Shown here: piece after piece, positions 1 through 9,280 of the stretch
How positions within the stretch are numbered: position 1 is the stretch's first letter
Layout of the letters: every line of letters starts with the position of its first letter
Origin: Dyella sp. S184
GTDB taxonomy: Bacteria; Pseudomonadota; Gammaproteobacteria; Xanthomonadales; Rhodanobacteraceae
Assembly: GCF_009766065.1 (NCBI RefSeq)
Contig: NZ_LMUE01000009.1
Coordinates: forward strand, 190,812-254,811
Direction of reading: 5' to 3'
Length of the DNA stretch: 64,000 bases
Notes under the pieces: model-generated
Seen by the model: the letters and a program-made list of their open reading frames with translations, nothing else
Told to the model about the DNA's origin: nothing
The model's database searches: none
Program-made: the position numbers and the translations under genes

Positions 1-250
1 GCAGGCCGAGGCTCAGTGCGACCAGATCCGGGTGCGAGCCAGCCGCCAGCAGCAGGCAGCTGCGGCAAGCACCGCAGGCCTCGCCTTCGATCGGCCGCTC
101 GCACAGCAGGCTCTGTACGAAACGCTGGGCAAATACGCGCTTGCCGAGACCTACCGGACCGCAAAGCAGCAGCGCATGCGGCAACGCGTCGCGCTGGCGG
201 CGCGCCTGCAATCGCAGCCAATGTTCCGCATGCCAGGGCATCGCGCTCAT
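1..250 (-). CDS. holB: DNA polymerase III subunit delta' (partial, C-terminus outside window)
   Basis: The clamp-loader delta' subunit works with the dnaX product to load the beta clamp at replication forks. Only the first 83 residues are present; the reading frame stays open to the window edge. The N-terminus reads MSAMPWHAEHWLRLQ and contains the degenerate P-loop GPVGLGK and the zinc-site cysteines of the family (a CEx, CGACRSC pattern). The ATG overlaps the tmk stop as ATGA, which fixes the start and suggests translational coupling. The position directly after tmk is the usual one in gammaproteobacteria. Confidence 0.85.
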   Translation of the reverse strand, partial: MSAMPWHAEHWLRLQARRQRDALPHALLLCGPVGLGKRVFAQRFVQSLLCERPIEGEACGACRSCLLLAAGSHPDLVALSLGL

Positions 251-885
251 ACCTTTGCCTCGAACAGATGAGCTATGGCGACGATCGCGGCCTGCAGCAC
301 GACCGCGGGTGATTGACTGGCATCGAGCATGCGGAAACGATCCGGCTCGGCGGCGGCACGTTGACGGTACGTTGTCCGTACGCGTTCGAAGAAACTGTCG
401 GCTTCCACCTCGATGCGGTCGGCATCGCCACGACCAGCCGCACGCGCACGTCCGGTTGCCACCGGCACATCGAGCAGCAGGGTCAGGTCCGGTTTGACGC
501 CGGCACAGGCCCAGTCTTCCAGCGCAGCTATGCGCGACTCCGGCTGACCGCGGCCACCGCCTTGATAGGCGTAACTGGCGTCGGCAAAACGGTCGCACAG
601 TACCCAGTGGCCCGCATGCAGTGCCGGCTCGATCACTTCGCGCACCAGTTGCGCGCGCGAGGCAAACATCAGCAGCAATTCGGTCTCGGCGGCCAGCTCG
701 CGCTGTGCCAGGTCGAGCACGATGGTACGCACGGCCTCACCGACCCCGGTACCACCGGGTTCGCGTGTCTGCACCAGGGCGATGCCATGCTGTTCGATGC
801 ATGCGTGCAGCCCGGCCAGCAGGGTGCTCTTGCCAGCACCCTCGCCACCTTCGAGGCTGATGAATTTTCCGCGTGCCGCGCTCAT
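247..885 (-). CDS. tmk: Thymidylate kinase
   Basis: Phosphorylates dTMP to dTDP with ATP in the cytoplasm, a required step of dTTP synthesis. The protein (212 aa, normal length) starts MSAARGKFISLEG and carries the P-loop EGGEGAGKST near residue 12, the DR(F/Y) dTMP-binding segment CDRFADASYAYQGGGR around residue 95, and the LID region near RAAGRGDADRIE. I chose the ATG at 885, which overlaps the mltG stop as ATGA; an in-frame TTG six bases upstream would add two residues. It lies between mltG and holB in a compact minus-strand operon. Confidence 0.95.
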   Translation of the reverse strand: MSAARGKFISLEGGEGAGKSTLLAGLHACIEQHGIALVQTREPGGTGVGEAVRTIVLDLAQRELAAETELLLMFASRAQLVREVIEPALHAGHWVLCDRFADASYAYQGGGRGQPESRIAALEDWACAGVKPDLTLLLDVPVATGRARAAGRGDADRIEVEADSFFERVRTTYRQRAAAEPDRFRMLDASQSPAVVLQAAIVAIAHLFEAKV

Positions 886-1913
886 GGACAATGCTTCCGC
901 TGGTAACAGTCGACATTGCGATTGTGTTCCTCCAGCGTGCTGGAAAACGCATGGGCGCCGTCGCCACGGGCAACGAAGTAGAGCTCGGTGCCGGGCGCCG
1001 GGTGCAGGACCGCCAGCAGCGCCGGCTTGCCCGGCAGCGCGATCGGCGTCGGCGGCAGACCCGGTCGGGTATAGGTGTTGTAAGGCGTGTCGGTGGTGAG
1101 ATCGGTCTTGTGGATATTGCCGGTGTAGCTCGCACCCATGCCGTAGATCACGCTGGGGTCGGTCTGCAGCAGCATATGATTTTCCAGGCGCCGCACGAAC
1201 ACGCCGGCGATCCGTGCACGCTCATCGGCGCGACCGGTTTCCTTTTCCACGATCGAGGCCAGGATCAGGGCGTCATACGGCGTGGCCAAAGGCAAATCCT
1301 TGTCACGCGCAGGCCATAGCGCATCGAGCGTCTTGAGCATGTCGGCGTGCGCGCGCTTGAGGATGTCCAGATCACCATCGCCTTTCACATAGGCATAGGT
1401 CTCCGGCAGGAAACGTCCTTCCGGCGCCTCACCGGGGGCACCGATCTTCTGCATGATCGTTGCATCGTCCAGACTGGCACTATTGTGATCGAGCTTGTCG
1501 GCCTTCGCCAGCGCCTGGCGCAACTCGGCAAAAGTCCAGCCGTCCACGATGGTGAAATTGCGCTGCATCACCTTGCCAGCCGCCATGTTGGCGAGCAGCT
1601 GGCGTGGAGTGATGCCCGCCGCGAGCGCGTACTCGCCGGCATGCAGCTTGCCAGCCACGCGCATCTGCTCAGCCAGCAATCGCCAGTACAGCTGATTGGC
1701 CGTGCTCAGCTTGCGCTGGTTCAGTTCACCGACGATGTTTCTGAAGCTGGTACCACGACCGATATCGATGCTGTCGCCCTGCGTGGCCACCTGCAACGGC
1801 GCATTGCTGAAACGGTTGAAGTCGTTCCAGCCATACAGCAGCGCACCACCGACCGCCAGCAGCACGAGCAGCATCCATGGCCATGCGCGTCCGCGCATCG
1901 ATCGGTGACTCAT
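882..1913 (-). CDS. mltG: Endolytic murein transglycosylase MltG
   Basis: Inner-membrane lytic transglycosylase that cuts nascent glycan strands and is thought to end their polymerisation. The 343-residue protein has an N-terminal membrane anchor (about residues 12-29), a LysM-like region, and the YceG domain. The catalytic glutamate lies in ASIVEKETG near residue 220, followed by the conserved LQTDPSVIYG and the C-terminal LPPTPIALPG segment. The ATG overlaps the pabC stop as ATGA. The pabC-mltG-tmk-holB order is the classical one. Confidence 0.95.
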   Translation of the reverse strand: MSHRSMRGRAWPWMLLVLLAVGGALLYGWNDFNRFSNAPLQVATQGDSIDIGRGTSFRNIVGELNQRKLSTANQLYWRLLAEQMRVAGKLHAGEYALAAGITPRQLLANMAAGKVMQRNFTIVDGWTFAELRQALAKADKLDHNSASLDDATIMQKIGAPGEAPEGRFLPETYAYVKGDGDLDILKRAHADMLKTLDALWPARDKDLPLATPYDALILASIVEKETGRADERARIAGVFVRRLENHMLLQTDPSVIYGMGASYTGNIHKTDLTTDTPYNTYTRPGLPPTPIALPGKPALLAVLHPAPGTELYFVARGDGAHAFSSTLEEHNRNVDCYQRKHCP

Positions 1914-2737
1914 CCGTCCTGCTCCATCGAAAAACCGAGATTGTGCCAGTGCAGTTGCAGCTGGCGTGTGAGTACACCTGGCACATACACCTGTTCACCC
2001 AGCGAATGTACCGGCAGGATGCCGCGCACGCTCGAACTGAGAAAGACTTCGCTGGCACCTAGCAGGGTATCCAGGGATAGTTCGCCCACCTGCGCCTGCG
2101 GGTAAGCCGTCAGTACTTCGGCGCGGCCTACGCCGGCCACCCCGCAGCGATCCAGCGCCGGCGTCAGCAGCACGCCATCGACGACGGCAAACAGATTGGC
2201 CATCGTCGCCGAAATGACACGACCGTGGCTATCGCAGAGCACGCCTTCGGCGATCGCGGGGTCGTCCCACTCGGCACGTGCCAGCACCTGCTCCAGCCGG
2301 TTCAAATGTTTCATGCCGGCCAGCAGCGGCTGTTCGGCCAACCGGATGGCACAGATGCGCATGCGCACGCCCTGCGCATACGCTGAGTCCATGACCTGCG
2401 GCGGTGCGAAAGCTGCCACCACACGCAACGGTTGCGGCGATACCGGCAACGTGTAACCGCGCTCGCCGACACCGCGGGTCACTGTGATGCGTACCACCGC
2501 CTGCGGCATGCCACGAGTGACTTCCAAGGCCTCGCGCCACAATTGCGCCGGATCAAGCGCCGGTATCCGCAGACGTTCGCAGCTTTCGCTGAGTCGTCGC
2601 ATATGACGCGACCACAGCGGCGCCACGACACCGACGAGACGGATGCTCTCGAACAGACCATCGCCATAGGCCAGACCGCGATCCAGTGCAGGAACCTGGT
2701 CGGCTGGCGCGCCGTCGATGAGCATGCGCGCGGTCAT
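1910..2737 (-). CDS. pabC: Aminodeoxychorismate lyase
   Basis: PLP-dependent fold-type IV enzyme that converts 4-amino-4-deoxychorismate to 4-aminobenzoate and pyruvate for folate synthesis. Visible family features are DRGLAYGDGLFES near the N-terminus, the PLP lysine in GMKHLNRL around residue 143, and EGVLCDSHGRVISATMANLF, the cofactor phosphate region. Length (275 aa) is normal. The ATG at 2737 overlaps the pabB stop as TGATG; a TTG one codon upstream is a less likely start. The adjacent pabB supplies its substrate. Confidence 0.93.
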   Translation of the reverse strand: MTARMLIDGAPADQVPALDRGLAYGDGLFESIRLVGVVAPLWSRHMRRLSESCERLRIPALDPAQLWREALEVTRGMPQAVVRITVTRGVGERGYTLPVSPQPLRVVAAFAPPQVMDSAYAQGVRMRICAIRLAEQPLLAGMKHLNRLEQVLARAEWDDPAIAEGVLCDSHGRVISATMANLFAVVDGVLLTPALDRCGVAGVGRAEVLTAYPQAQVGELSLDTLLGASEVFLSSSVRGILPVHSLGEQVYVPGVLTRQLQLHWHNLGFSMEQDG

Positions 2738-4083
2738 CAATCCGGCACACCCAGCGCACGCAACAGCCCTCGGGCCTTGGCGCGGGTTTCACCCAGCTCG
2801 CTCTCGGCCACCGAATCGGCGACGATGCCGGCGCCGGCGCGCAGGCTGACTTCATCGCCGGCCAGGGTCAGGGTGCGGATCAGGATGTTCAAGTCGAGGT
2901 CACCGTTGCGATCGAGGTAGCCCAGTGCGCCGGTATAGGCGCCACGCGGCCTGTCTTCCAGTGCGGCAATGATTTCCATGCAGCGCACCTTGGGACAGCC
3001 GGTGATGGTGCCGCCGGGAAAGGTGGCAGCGATGACTTCACCAGGTGTCACTTCGGCGCGCAGTCGGCCTCGTACATTGGAGACAATGTGGTGAACGTGA
3101 GCGTAACTCTCCACGGCCATCAGCTCGTCGACCTCGACCGTACCGGGTATGCAGACGCGACCGAGGTCGTTGCGCTCCAGATCGATCAGCATCACATGTT
3201 CGGCGCGCTCCTTGGGATGTGCGCTCAATTCACGGATACGTGCCAGCTCATCATCACCCGGCAGCCGTGGCCGCGTACCGGCGATCGGCCGGGTCTGCGC
3301 CACGCCACGGCGCACCTCGACCAGCCGTTCGGGCGAGGAACTCACCACCGCCCAGGCCGGTTGCTGCAACAAGCCGGCAAACGGGGCCGGATTGGCCTGG
3401 CGCAGCACGGCATAAAACGATGCCGGTGTAGGTGGCTGTGCATAGCGCGCGCGCCAGGCGCGCGACAGGTTCACCTGAAAAATGTCGCCGGCATAAAGAT
3501 GTTCATGGATACGTGCAACACCATCGAGAAACAATGGCGGCGCATCCTCTTCCCACACGGTCGGTGCAGGCAACGACGGAATCAGCGGGGTTGCCGTAAG
3601 ATCGGACTCAAGCGCATCGAGCAGTTCCGCATGGTCAGCCTCGGCAAGCAGGATCGTGCAGTCGCGCACATGATCGACGATCACCGCGGCCGGGCAGCGC
3701 ACAGCGAGTGCCACCGGCAACGCTGACGGTGGTCGCAGCTTCAGCTTCGGCTCGATCTCGCCAGCCAGTTCGTACGCCAGCAGCAAGACCCAGCCGCCAT
3801 GGAATGGCAGCTCATCGTCAGCAGCTGGCAATCGTTCGGCTTGCCAGGCTGCATCTAGTGCATCGAGGAAACGCCCACTCTGCAGATATCCGGCGCCGTC
3901 GTACAGACGGCCATCCGCGTGCAGCGTGAGCCGATCACCCGGAAACGCGAACAGGATGTCGTAACGCGATTGCGCGGTGCCACGCACCACGCTTTCCAGC
4001 AGGCACGGATAGCGCTGCGGAAACGAAGCGGCCGGCGCGAGCAAATCGCGCCGGCCGGCCAGGATACGACGATGGCAGGTCAC
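2737..4083 (-). CDS. pabB: Aminodeoxychorismate synthase component I
   Basis: Adds ammonia to chorismate to give aminodeoxychorismate, with glutamine amidotransferase PabA normally supplying the ammonia. The 448-residue protein has the chorismate-binding domain: FQVNLSRAW, the PIAGTRPR segment that separates PabB from TrpE, HVMLIDLERNDLGRV, FPGGTITGCPK and GALGYLDRNGDLDLNI. The start is a GTG only two bases beyond the fabF stop, so translation is probably coupled to fabF. No pabA lies in the window. Confidence 0.92.
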   Translation of the reverse strand: MTCHRRILAGRRDLLAPAASFPQRYPCLLESVVRGTAQSRYDILFAFPGDRLTLHADGRLYDGAGYLQSGRFLDALDAAWQAERLPAADDELPFHGGWVLLLAYELAGEIEPKLKLRPPSALPVALAVRCPAAVIVDHVRDCTILLAEADHAELLDALESDLTATPLIPSLPAPTVWEEDAPPLFLDGVARIHEHLYAGDIFQVNLSRAWRARYAQPPTPASFYAVLRQANPAPFAGLLQQPAWAVVSSSPERLVEVRRGVAQTRPIAGTRPRLPGDDELARIRELSAHPKERAEHVMLIDLERNDLGRVCIPGTVEVDELMAVESYAHVHHIVSNVRGRLRAEVTPGEVIAATFPGGTITGCPKVRCMEIIAALEDRPRGAYTGALGYLDRNGDLDLNILIRTLTLAGDEVSLRAGAGIVADSVAESELGETRAKARGLLRALGVPD

Positions 4084-4085
4084 AC

Positions 4086-5324
4086 TCAGACGCGACGGAA
4101 TGCCAGCGTGCCGTTGGTGCCGCCAAAGCCGAACGAGTTGGAGATCGCCACGTCGAGCTTCGCTTCGCGCGCGGTATGCGGCACGAAATCCAGATCGCAG
4201 CCTTCGCTCGGCTCGTCCAGGTTGATCGTCGGCGGCAGCACCTGGTCGCGCAGCGCCAGGATGCTGAAGATGGCCTCGACGCCACCGGCCGCACCGAGCA
4301 GATGGCCGGTGGTGGATTTGGTCGAGCTCATCGCCAGCTTGTAGGCGTAATCGCCGAAGACCTTCTTCGCCGCCATCACTTCGCCCAGATCGCCCAGCGG
4401 CGTGGAGGTGCCGTGTGCGTTGACGTACTGCACGTCGGCGGGATTGAGACCGGCATCGTTCAGCGCGCTCTGCATGCAGCGCGCCGCACCCTCACCACCC
4501 TCGCTCGGCGCGGTCATGTGGAACGCATCGCCACTCATGCCGAAGCCCGCCAGTTCGGCATAGATCCGGGCGCCACGTGCCTTGGCATGCTCGTATTCCT
4601 CCAGCATCAGCACACCGGCGCCGTCGGACAGCACGAAGCCATCGCGGTCCTTGTCCCACGGACGGCTCGCCCGGGTCGGATCGTCGTTGCGGGTGGACAT
4701 CGCCTTGGCCGAGCAGAAGCCGGCCATCGCCGTGCCGGTGGTGGCGAACTCGGTACCGCCGGCGATCATTGCGTCGGCGTCGCCGTACTGGATCATCCGC
4801 GCGGCCAGACCAATATTGTGGGTCGCCGTGGTGCAGGCAGTGACGCAGGCGATATTCGGTCCCTTCAGGCCAAACATGATCGACAGCTGGCCCGAAACCA
4901 TGTTGATGATCGAGCTGGGCACGTAGAACGGCGATACCCGGCGTGGTCCCTTGGCGGCCAGTTCGAGCGTGGTCGCTTCGATCGTGTACAGGCCGCCGAT
5001 GCCGGCGCCGACTGCCACACCGATGCGCGGTGCGTTTTCTTCGGTCACTTCCAGCCCGGAATCACGCAAAGCCTGGGTACCTGCCGCCACGCCATAGTGG
5101 ATGAACGGGTCCATCTTCTTGACGTCCTTCACCGGCATCCACTGTGCCGGATCGAAACCGCTGACCTGGCCGGCGATACGCGTGGAATAAGCGGAGGTAT
5201 CGAAATGGGTGACCGGGCCGATCCCGCTGACGCCCTTGAGGACGCGCTCCCAGGCGGTGGCGAGTTCGTTGCCGACCGGCGAGATGATGCCCATGCCGGT
5301 CACTACCACACGTCGCTTGCTCAT
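4086..5324 (-). CDS. fabF: 3-oxoacyl-ACP synthase II
   Basis: Beta-ketoacyl-ACP synthase that elongates acyl-ACP with malonyl-ACP in type II fatty-acid synthesis. The 412-residue protein shows the active-site cysteine in [14 protein letters not shown] (near residue 164), the two catalytic histidines in [11 protein letters not shown] and [13 protein letters not shown], and the glycine-rich [12 protein letters not shown] at the C-terminus. The start has a good AAGGAAC ribosome site. It is separated from acpP by 237 bases containing a terminator-like hairpin, so it may also have its own promoter. Confidence 0.96.
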   Translation of the reverse strand: MSKRRVVVTGMGIISPVGNELATAWERVLKGVSGIGPVTHFDTSAYSTRIAGQVSGFDPAQWMPVKDVKKMDPFIHYGVAAGTQALRDSGLEVTEENAPRIGVAVGAGIGGLYTIEATTLELAAKGPRRVSPFYVPSSIINMVSGQLSIMFGLKGPNIACVTACTTATHNIGLAARMIQYGDADAMIAGGTEFATTGTAMAGFCSAKAMSTRNDDPTRASRPWDKDRDGFVLSDGAGVLMLEEYEHAKARGARIYAELAGFGMSGDAFHMTAPSEGGEGAARCMQSALNDAGLNPADVQYVNAHGTSTPLGDLGEVMAAKKVFGDYAYKLAMSSTKSTTGHLLGAAGGVEAIFSILALRDQVLPPTINLDEPSEGCDLDFVPHTAREAKLDVAISNSFGFGGTNGTLAFRRV

Positions 5325-5460
5325 GCTGATGTTCCTTCGTGATTCCGTAAATCCGTTGCGGGCGGGCGCCTCGCGACACGGATCGTAGATACGTCATCCA
5401 CCTCGCCAGAGACGCATCCTGCGCACCATACGGGGTCGGACGTTACAAATTGCAGAAACG

Positions 5461-5487
5461 AAAACTGCGCCAAGAAGGCGCAGAATT
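5461..5487 (-). terminator. Rho-independent terminator after acpP
   Basis: A 7-bp GC-rich stem (CTGCGCC/GGCGCAG, five-base loop) is followed on the minus strand by TTTTCGTTTC. It lies between acpP and fabF. It may be a partial terminator that lets acpP be made at a higher level than fabF, as is common for this gene pair. Confidence 0.6.
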
Positions 5488-5561
5488 CAGTATTGCTGTA
5501 TGAAAAAACTGGGTCGCAGAATGCAGCCCAGTCAGACGCACAGCGATCAATGGCGTACCAA

Positions 5562-5801
5562 TCAATCCTTGGAGTGGGCCTTGATGTAATCAACGGCCTG
5601 CTGCACGGTGGTGATCTTCTCGGCGTCTTCGTCGGGAATCTCGGTCTCGAACTCTTCCTCGAGCGCCATCACCAGTTCCACCGTGTCCAGCGAATCTGCG
5701 CCCAGATCGTCCACGAACGAAGCGTTCGCCGTGACTTCATCTTCCTTCACGCCCAACTGCTCGATGACGATTTTCTTGACGCGCTCTTCGATGGTGCTCA
5801 T
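5562..5801 (-). CDS. acpP: Acyl carrier protein
   Basis: Small acidic carrier that holds growing acyl chains on a 4'-phosphopantetheine arm in fatty-acid and lipid A synthesis. The 79-residue protein contains the attachment serine in [12 protein letters not shown] (serine near residue 37) and the usual IPDEDAEKI helix. I start at MSTIEERV: an AGAGG ribosome site lies 10 bases upstream, while the two earlier in-frame ATGs are too close to it or have no site. It sits between fabG and fabF as expected. Confidence 0.96.
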   Translation of the reverse strand: MSTIEERVKKIVIEQLGVKEDEVTANASFVDDLGADSLDTVELVMALEEEFETEIPDEDAEKITTVQQAVDYIKAHSKD

Positions 5802-5998
5802 GTTGCCCATACCTCTCAAGGAGTAAATGTTTGTCTGTGCCGGCGTAGTGCCAGCAAAAGGCCGGCGGCATTGTAGTGGCTAAACCGCTGGGCCGCCACG
5901 ATCCGCCGGTGATATGGAGCGCAGTCCAAGGTGGACCGGCGCGAAAGCGTAATTGTCTCCTAAAACGAGTCCGCTGGCGACAACTACCTCTGCAAGCC

Positions 5999-6742
5999 TT
6001 ACGGCATATACATGCCGCCGTTGACGTGCAGGGTCTCGCCAGTGATGTAGGCCGCCGCCGGCGAGGCCAGGAAACCCACCGCCTTGGCGATATCCGATAC
6101 CTCACCGAGCCGGCCCAGCGCGATCTGGCCAAGCAGTGCCTGCTTCGACTCTTCGGGCAACGCGCGGGTCATGTCGGTGTCGATGAAACCCGGCGCCACC
6201 ACATTGACGGTGATGCCGCGGGTGCCGATCTCGCGCGCCAGCGACTTCGAGAACGCGATGATGCCGGCCTTCGCCGCCGCATAGTTGGCCTGCCCAGGAT
6301 TGCCGGTGAGCCCGATCACCGAAGCGATCGAGATGATGCGGCCCTTGCGCGCCTTCATCATGCCGCGCATCACCGCCTTGGAAGTGCGGTAAACCGAACT
6401 GAGGTTGGTGTCGAGGATGACGTTCCAGTCTTCCTCGCGCATGCGCATCAGCAGCTGGTCACGGGTGATGCCCGCGTTGTTGACCAGGATCGAGACCGCG
6501 CCGAATTCCTTGGTGATGCCATCGATCAGTGCGTCGACTGCAGCGCTCTTGGTGACATCGAGCACGCGACCGTGGCCACCGTTCGCGGCCAGTCGTTCGC
6601 CGATCGCTACCGCGCCGCTCTCGCTGGTCGCCGTACCGATCACGGTGGCGCCCATGGCCGCCAGCTCGTCCGCAATCGCCGCACCGATGCCGCGGCTGGC
6701 GCCGGTGACCAGCGCGATTTCACCTTGCAGTGGGTTGCTCAT
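5999..6742 (-). CDS. fabG: 3-oxoacyl-ACP reductase
   Basis: NADPH-dependent reduction of 3-oxoacyl-ACP in the fatty-acid elongation cycle. A 247-residue short-chain dehydrogenase with cofactor motif TGASRGIG, NNAGITRD, catalytic Ser in SIASVIGLTGNPGQ and the YAAAK Tyr/Lys pair. The start at MSNPLQGEIALVTG has AGGAA nine bases upstream; longer in-frame extensions add sequence not seen in the family. It is followed by a 197-base gap before acpP. Confidence 0.96.
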   Translation of the reverse strand: MSNPLQGEIALVTGASRGIGAAIADELAAMGATVIGTATSESGAVAIGERLAANGGHGRVLDVTKSAAVDALIDGITKEFGAVSILVNNAGITRDQLLMRMREEDWNVILDTNLSSVYRTSKAVMRGMMKARKGRIISIASVIGLTGNPGQANYAAAKAGIIAFSKSLAREIGTRGITVNVVAPGFIDTDMTRALPEESKQALLGQIALGRLGEVSDIAKAVGFLASPAAAYITGETLHVNGGMYMP

Positions 6743-6794
6743 CTGTAGAGGTTCCTGACATTCAATAGGGAAATTTTTGCGTACCGCGGAAAGG

Positions 6795-7742
6795 TCACAC
6801 CCACTCGGCGCGCGCAGCATCCAGCTCGGCCGATGTTCCAATCGCACGCGCCTCGAGCGTCTTGTCGATGCGCTTGATCAGGCCGCTCAGCACTTTGCCG
6901 GGACCGCATTCGGCGATACGGGTGGCGCCGCCCGTTGCCAGCACTTGCACACATTCAGTCCAGCGCACCGGCAGATACAGCTGACGCTGCAATGCACCGC
7001 GGATTTCATCCACCGTGTCATAGCTGCGCGCTTCGGCGTTTTGTACCACCGGGATCGACGGCAGCTGCCAGCTGATCGAGGCCATCCGCTCACCCAGCCT
7101 GTCGGCCGCCTCACGCATCAACGCACAATGCGACGGCACGGACACAGCCAGCTTGATCGCCTTCTTCACGCCCAGCTCGGCCAGCCGTGCCAGCGCACGA
7201 TCCACTGCCTCAGCATTCCCCGCGATCACCAGCTGGCCGGGTGAATTGAAGTTGGCCGGCGATACCACCTGCCCCTGCGCCACTTCCTCACACACCGCGG
7301 CAATCTGCGCGTCGTCGCCACCGAGGATTGCTGCCATCGCACCGACTCCTGCTGGCACCGCTGCCTGCATCAGGCGACCGCGTGCAGCCACCAGCGCCGC
7401 TGCATCATGCAGCGACAACGCACCGGCACAAACCAGCGCGCTGTATTCGCCCAGGCTGTGACCGGACAGCTGAGCCGGCTGCACGCCGCCCAGTTTTTGC
7501 CATACCCGCCATACCGCCACGCTGGCAGCAAGCAGTGCCGGCTGGGTGTTCTCGGTACGGTTGAGCTGGTCTTCCGGCCCATGCGCGCTCAAGTTCCACA
7601 GATCGAGTCCGGCGCCCTGCGAGGCCTCTGCAAACGCCGCCTGCACTTCGGCATGCGCAGCGGCAAGCTCGGCCAGCATGCCAACCGATTGCGAGCCCTG
7701 ACCAGGGAAAACGAAAGCGAGCGAGGCGGAAGTTGAACTCAT
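6795..7742 (-). CDS. fabD: Malonyl-CoA:ACP transacylase
   Basis: Transfers malonyl groups from CoA to ACP and so supplies the extender unit for fatty-acid synthesis. The 315-residue protein begins MSSTSASLAFVFPGQGSQ, has the nucleophile motif GHSLGEYSAL near residue 95 and the histidine in VSVPSHCALM near residue 205. An in-frame ATG upstream would add residues not typical of the family, so the start at 7742 is preferred. It lies between fabH and fabG. Confidence 0.95.
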   Translation of the reverse strand: MSSTSASLAFVFPGQGSQSVGMLAELAAAHAEVQAAFAEASQGAGLDLWNLSAHGPEDQLNRTENTQPALLAASVAVWRVWQKLGGVQPAQLSGHSLGEYSALVCAGALSLHDAAALVAARGRLMQAAVPAGVGAMAAILGGDDAQIAAVCEEVAQGQVVSPANFNSPGQLVIAGNAEAVDRALARLAELGVKKAIKLAVSVPSHCALMREAADRLGERMASISWQLPSIPVVQNAEARSYDTVDEIRGALQRQLYLPVRWTECVQVLATGGATRIAECGPGKVLSGLIKRIDKTLEARAIGTSAELDAARAEWV

Positions 7743-7832
7743 GGATGCGCAGATCCCATCGACGAAAACCGCCATGGTGCCAGCATCGCCGCCCATACGC
7801 AGCTGTATTCGTTAATTCTTGCAGGACGGAAA

Positions 7833-7861
7833 ACACAATGCCGCCCCTGGGCGGCATTGTG
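7833..7861 (-). terminator. Rho-independent terminator between fabH and fabD
   Basis: A near-perfect 11-12 bp inverted repeat (ACAATGCCGCC and its complement) is followed on the minus strand by GTTTTCC. It lies 24 bases after the fabH stop, so at least some fabH transcripts should end here. Confidence 0.65.
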
Positions 7862-7884
7862 GAGAAAACTTGAACTGACCTGGC

Positions 7885-8859
7885 TCAGTAACGCAGCAGC
7901 GCCGATGCCCAGGTGAAACCGCCGCCAAACGCTTCCAGCAGCAGGTTCTGGCCGCGCAGTACCTTGCCCGACCGCACCGCGTAATCGAGTGCCAGCGGCA
8001 CCGAACCGGACGAGGTATTGGCGTGTTTGTCGACCGTCACGATGACCCGTTCCATCGACATCTTCAACCGCTTGGCGGTGGCCTCGATGATACGCAGGTT
8101 GGCCTGGTGCGGAATCAGCCAGTCGATATCCGACTCGACCATCCCGGCCGCCTGCAGGGTTTCATCAACCAGCGAGTCGAGCGTCTTCACCGCGACCTTG
8201 AACACCTCGCGGCCCGCCATCTTGATGCGCACGCCGTGATTGGGCTCGTCCTTGAAACCGACCGAGACGCCCACCGGGTTGTACAGCAGATGCTTGAAAC
8301 CGCCATCGGCGTGCAGGCAGGTGGCATAGATGCCCGGCTCGGTGGAGGCCTCAAGCACCACGGCGCCGGCGCCATCGCCAAACAGCACGCAGCTCTCACG
8401 TTCGGTCCAGTCGACCATCCGGGTCAGCGTCTCGGCACCGATCACCAGCACCTTCTTCGACTGCCCACTCTTGATGAACTTGTCGGCAATACCGAGCGCG
8501 TAGACGAAACCCGAGCAAGCCGCGTTGACGTCGAACGCGGCGCAGCCGTTCGCACCCAGCCGGTGCTGCACCAGGCAGGCGGTGGACGGGAAGATGATGT
8601 CCGGCGTGGTGGTGCCGAGCACGATCAGGTCGAGCTCGGACGCCTTGACGCCGGCCGCTTCCAGCGCGCGCTGTGCCGCCAGGAAGGCCAGATCGCCAGT
8701 GGTCTCACCGTCGGCAGCGATATGCCGCTGGCGAATGCCGGTGCGGCTGTGGATCCACTCGTCACTGGTATCGACGATCTTTTCGAGATCGGCATTGGTG
8801 ACCACGCGCTCGGGCAGCGCGCTACCGGTGGCAATGATGCGGGAGTAAATCTGGGACAT
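7885..8859 (-). CDS. fabH: 3-oxoacyl-ACP synthase III
   Basis: Starts fatty-acid synthesis by condensing acetyl-CoA (or another acyl-CoA) with malonyl-ACP. The 324-residue protein has the Cys-His-Asn triad: VNAACSGFVYALG, IPHQANLRII and ANTSSGSVPLAL. RTGIRQRHI and the C-terminal LLEAFGGGFTWASALLRY are also typical. plsX, which in many bacteria lies between rpmF and fabH, is absent; the gap to rpmF is only 157 bases and contains a hairpin. Confidence 0.96.
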   Translation of the reverse strand: MSQIYSRIIATGSALPERVVTNADLEKIVDTSDEWIHSRTGIRQRHIAADGETTGDLAFLAAQRALEAAGVKASELDLIVLGTTTPDIIFPSTACLVQHRLGANGCAAFDVNAACSGFVYALGIADKFIKSGQSKKVLVIGAETLTRMVDWTERESCVLFGDGAGAVVLEASTEPGIYATCLHADGGFKHLLYNPVGVSVGFKDEPNHGVRIKMAGREVFKVAVKTLDSLVDETLQAAGMVESDIDWLIPHQANLRIIEATAKRLKMSMERVIVTVDKHANTSSGSVPLALDYAVRSGKVLRGQNLLLEAFGGGFTWASALLRY

Positions 8860-8944
8860 TCAGCTATCCATCAACGGAAACGGAGGATCGAACACCATGA
8901 TCGGCGATACAACGCCACCACGTTACGTTCCGGCGCACATAAAC

Positions 8945-8973
8945 GCAAAACGGCGCGTCGCCGCGCCGTTTGC
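8945..8973 (-). terminator. Rho-independent terminator after rpmF
   Basis: A 9-10 bp GC-rich stem (AACGGCGCG/CGCGCCGTT, four-base loop) is followed on the minus strand by TTTTGCGTTT. It lies between rpmF and fabH and probably separates yceD-rpmF from the fab genes. Confidence 0.6.
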
Positions 8974-9016
8974 ATGATCGTCTATCCCGGGAACCCGGAG
9001 GGTCCCACAGAACCGA

Positions 9017-9211
9017 TCAATCCTCGACCGACACCGCACCCTTGGTTTCGATCACTTTCTTGCCGCGGTAGTAGCCATCCTTGGTGACGTGATGGCGCAG
9101 ATGCACTTCGCCACTGGTCGGATCGGTGGACAGCTGCACGGTCTTCAGCGCGTCGTGCGAACGACGCATGCCGCGGGTGGACGGGGTACGGCGGCTCTTG
9201 GCAACTGCCAT
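9017..9211 (-). CDS. rpmF: 50S ribosomal protein L32
   Basis: Small protein of the large ribosomal subunit. The 64-residue, very basic protein begins [20 protein letters not shown], the standard L32 N-terminus, and lacks the zinc cysteines of the C+ form. A GGAG ribosome site precedes the ATG. It follows yceD by 69 bases, the usual pairing. Confidence 0.96.
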   Translation of the reverse strand: MAVAKSRRTPSTRGMRRSHDALKTVQLSTDPTSGEVHLRHHVTKDGYYRGKKVIETKGAVSVED

Positions 9212-9280
9212 GGTAATTCTCCAACTGAAACTTGATGATCTGTTTCGACAAAACCAGAATCGGATGATCCGGGTCGGTGG

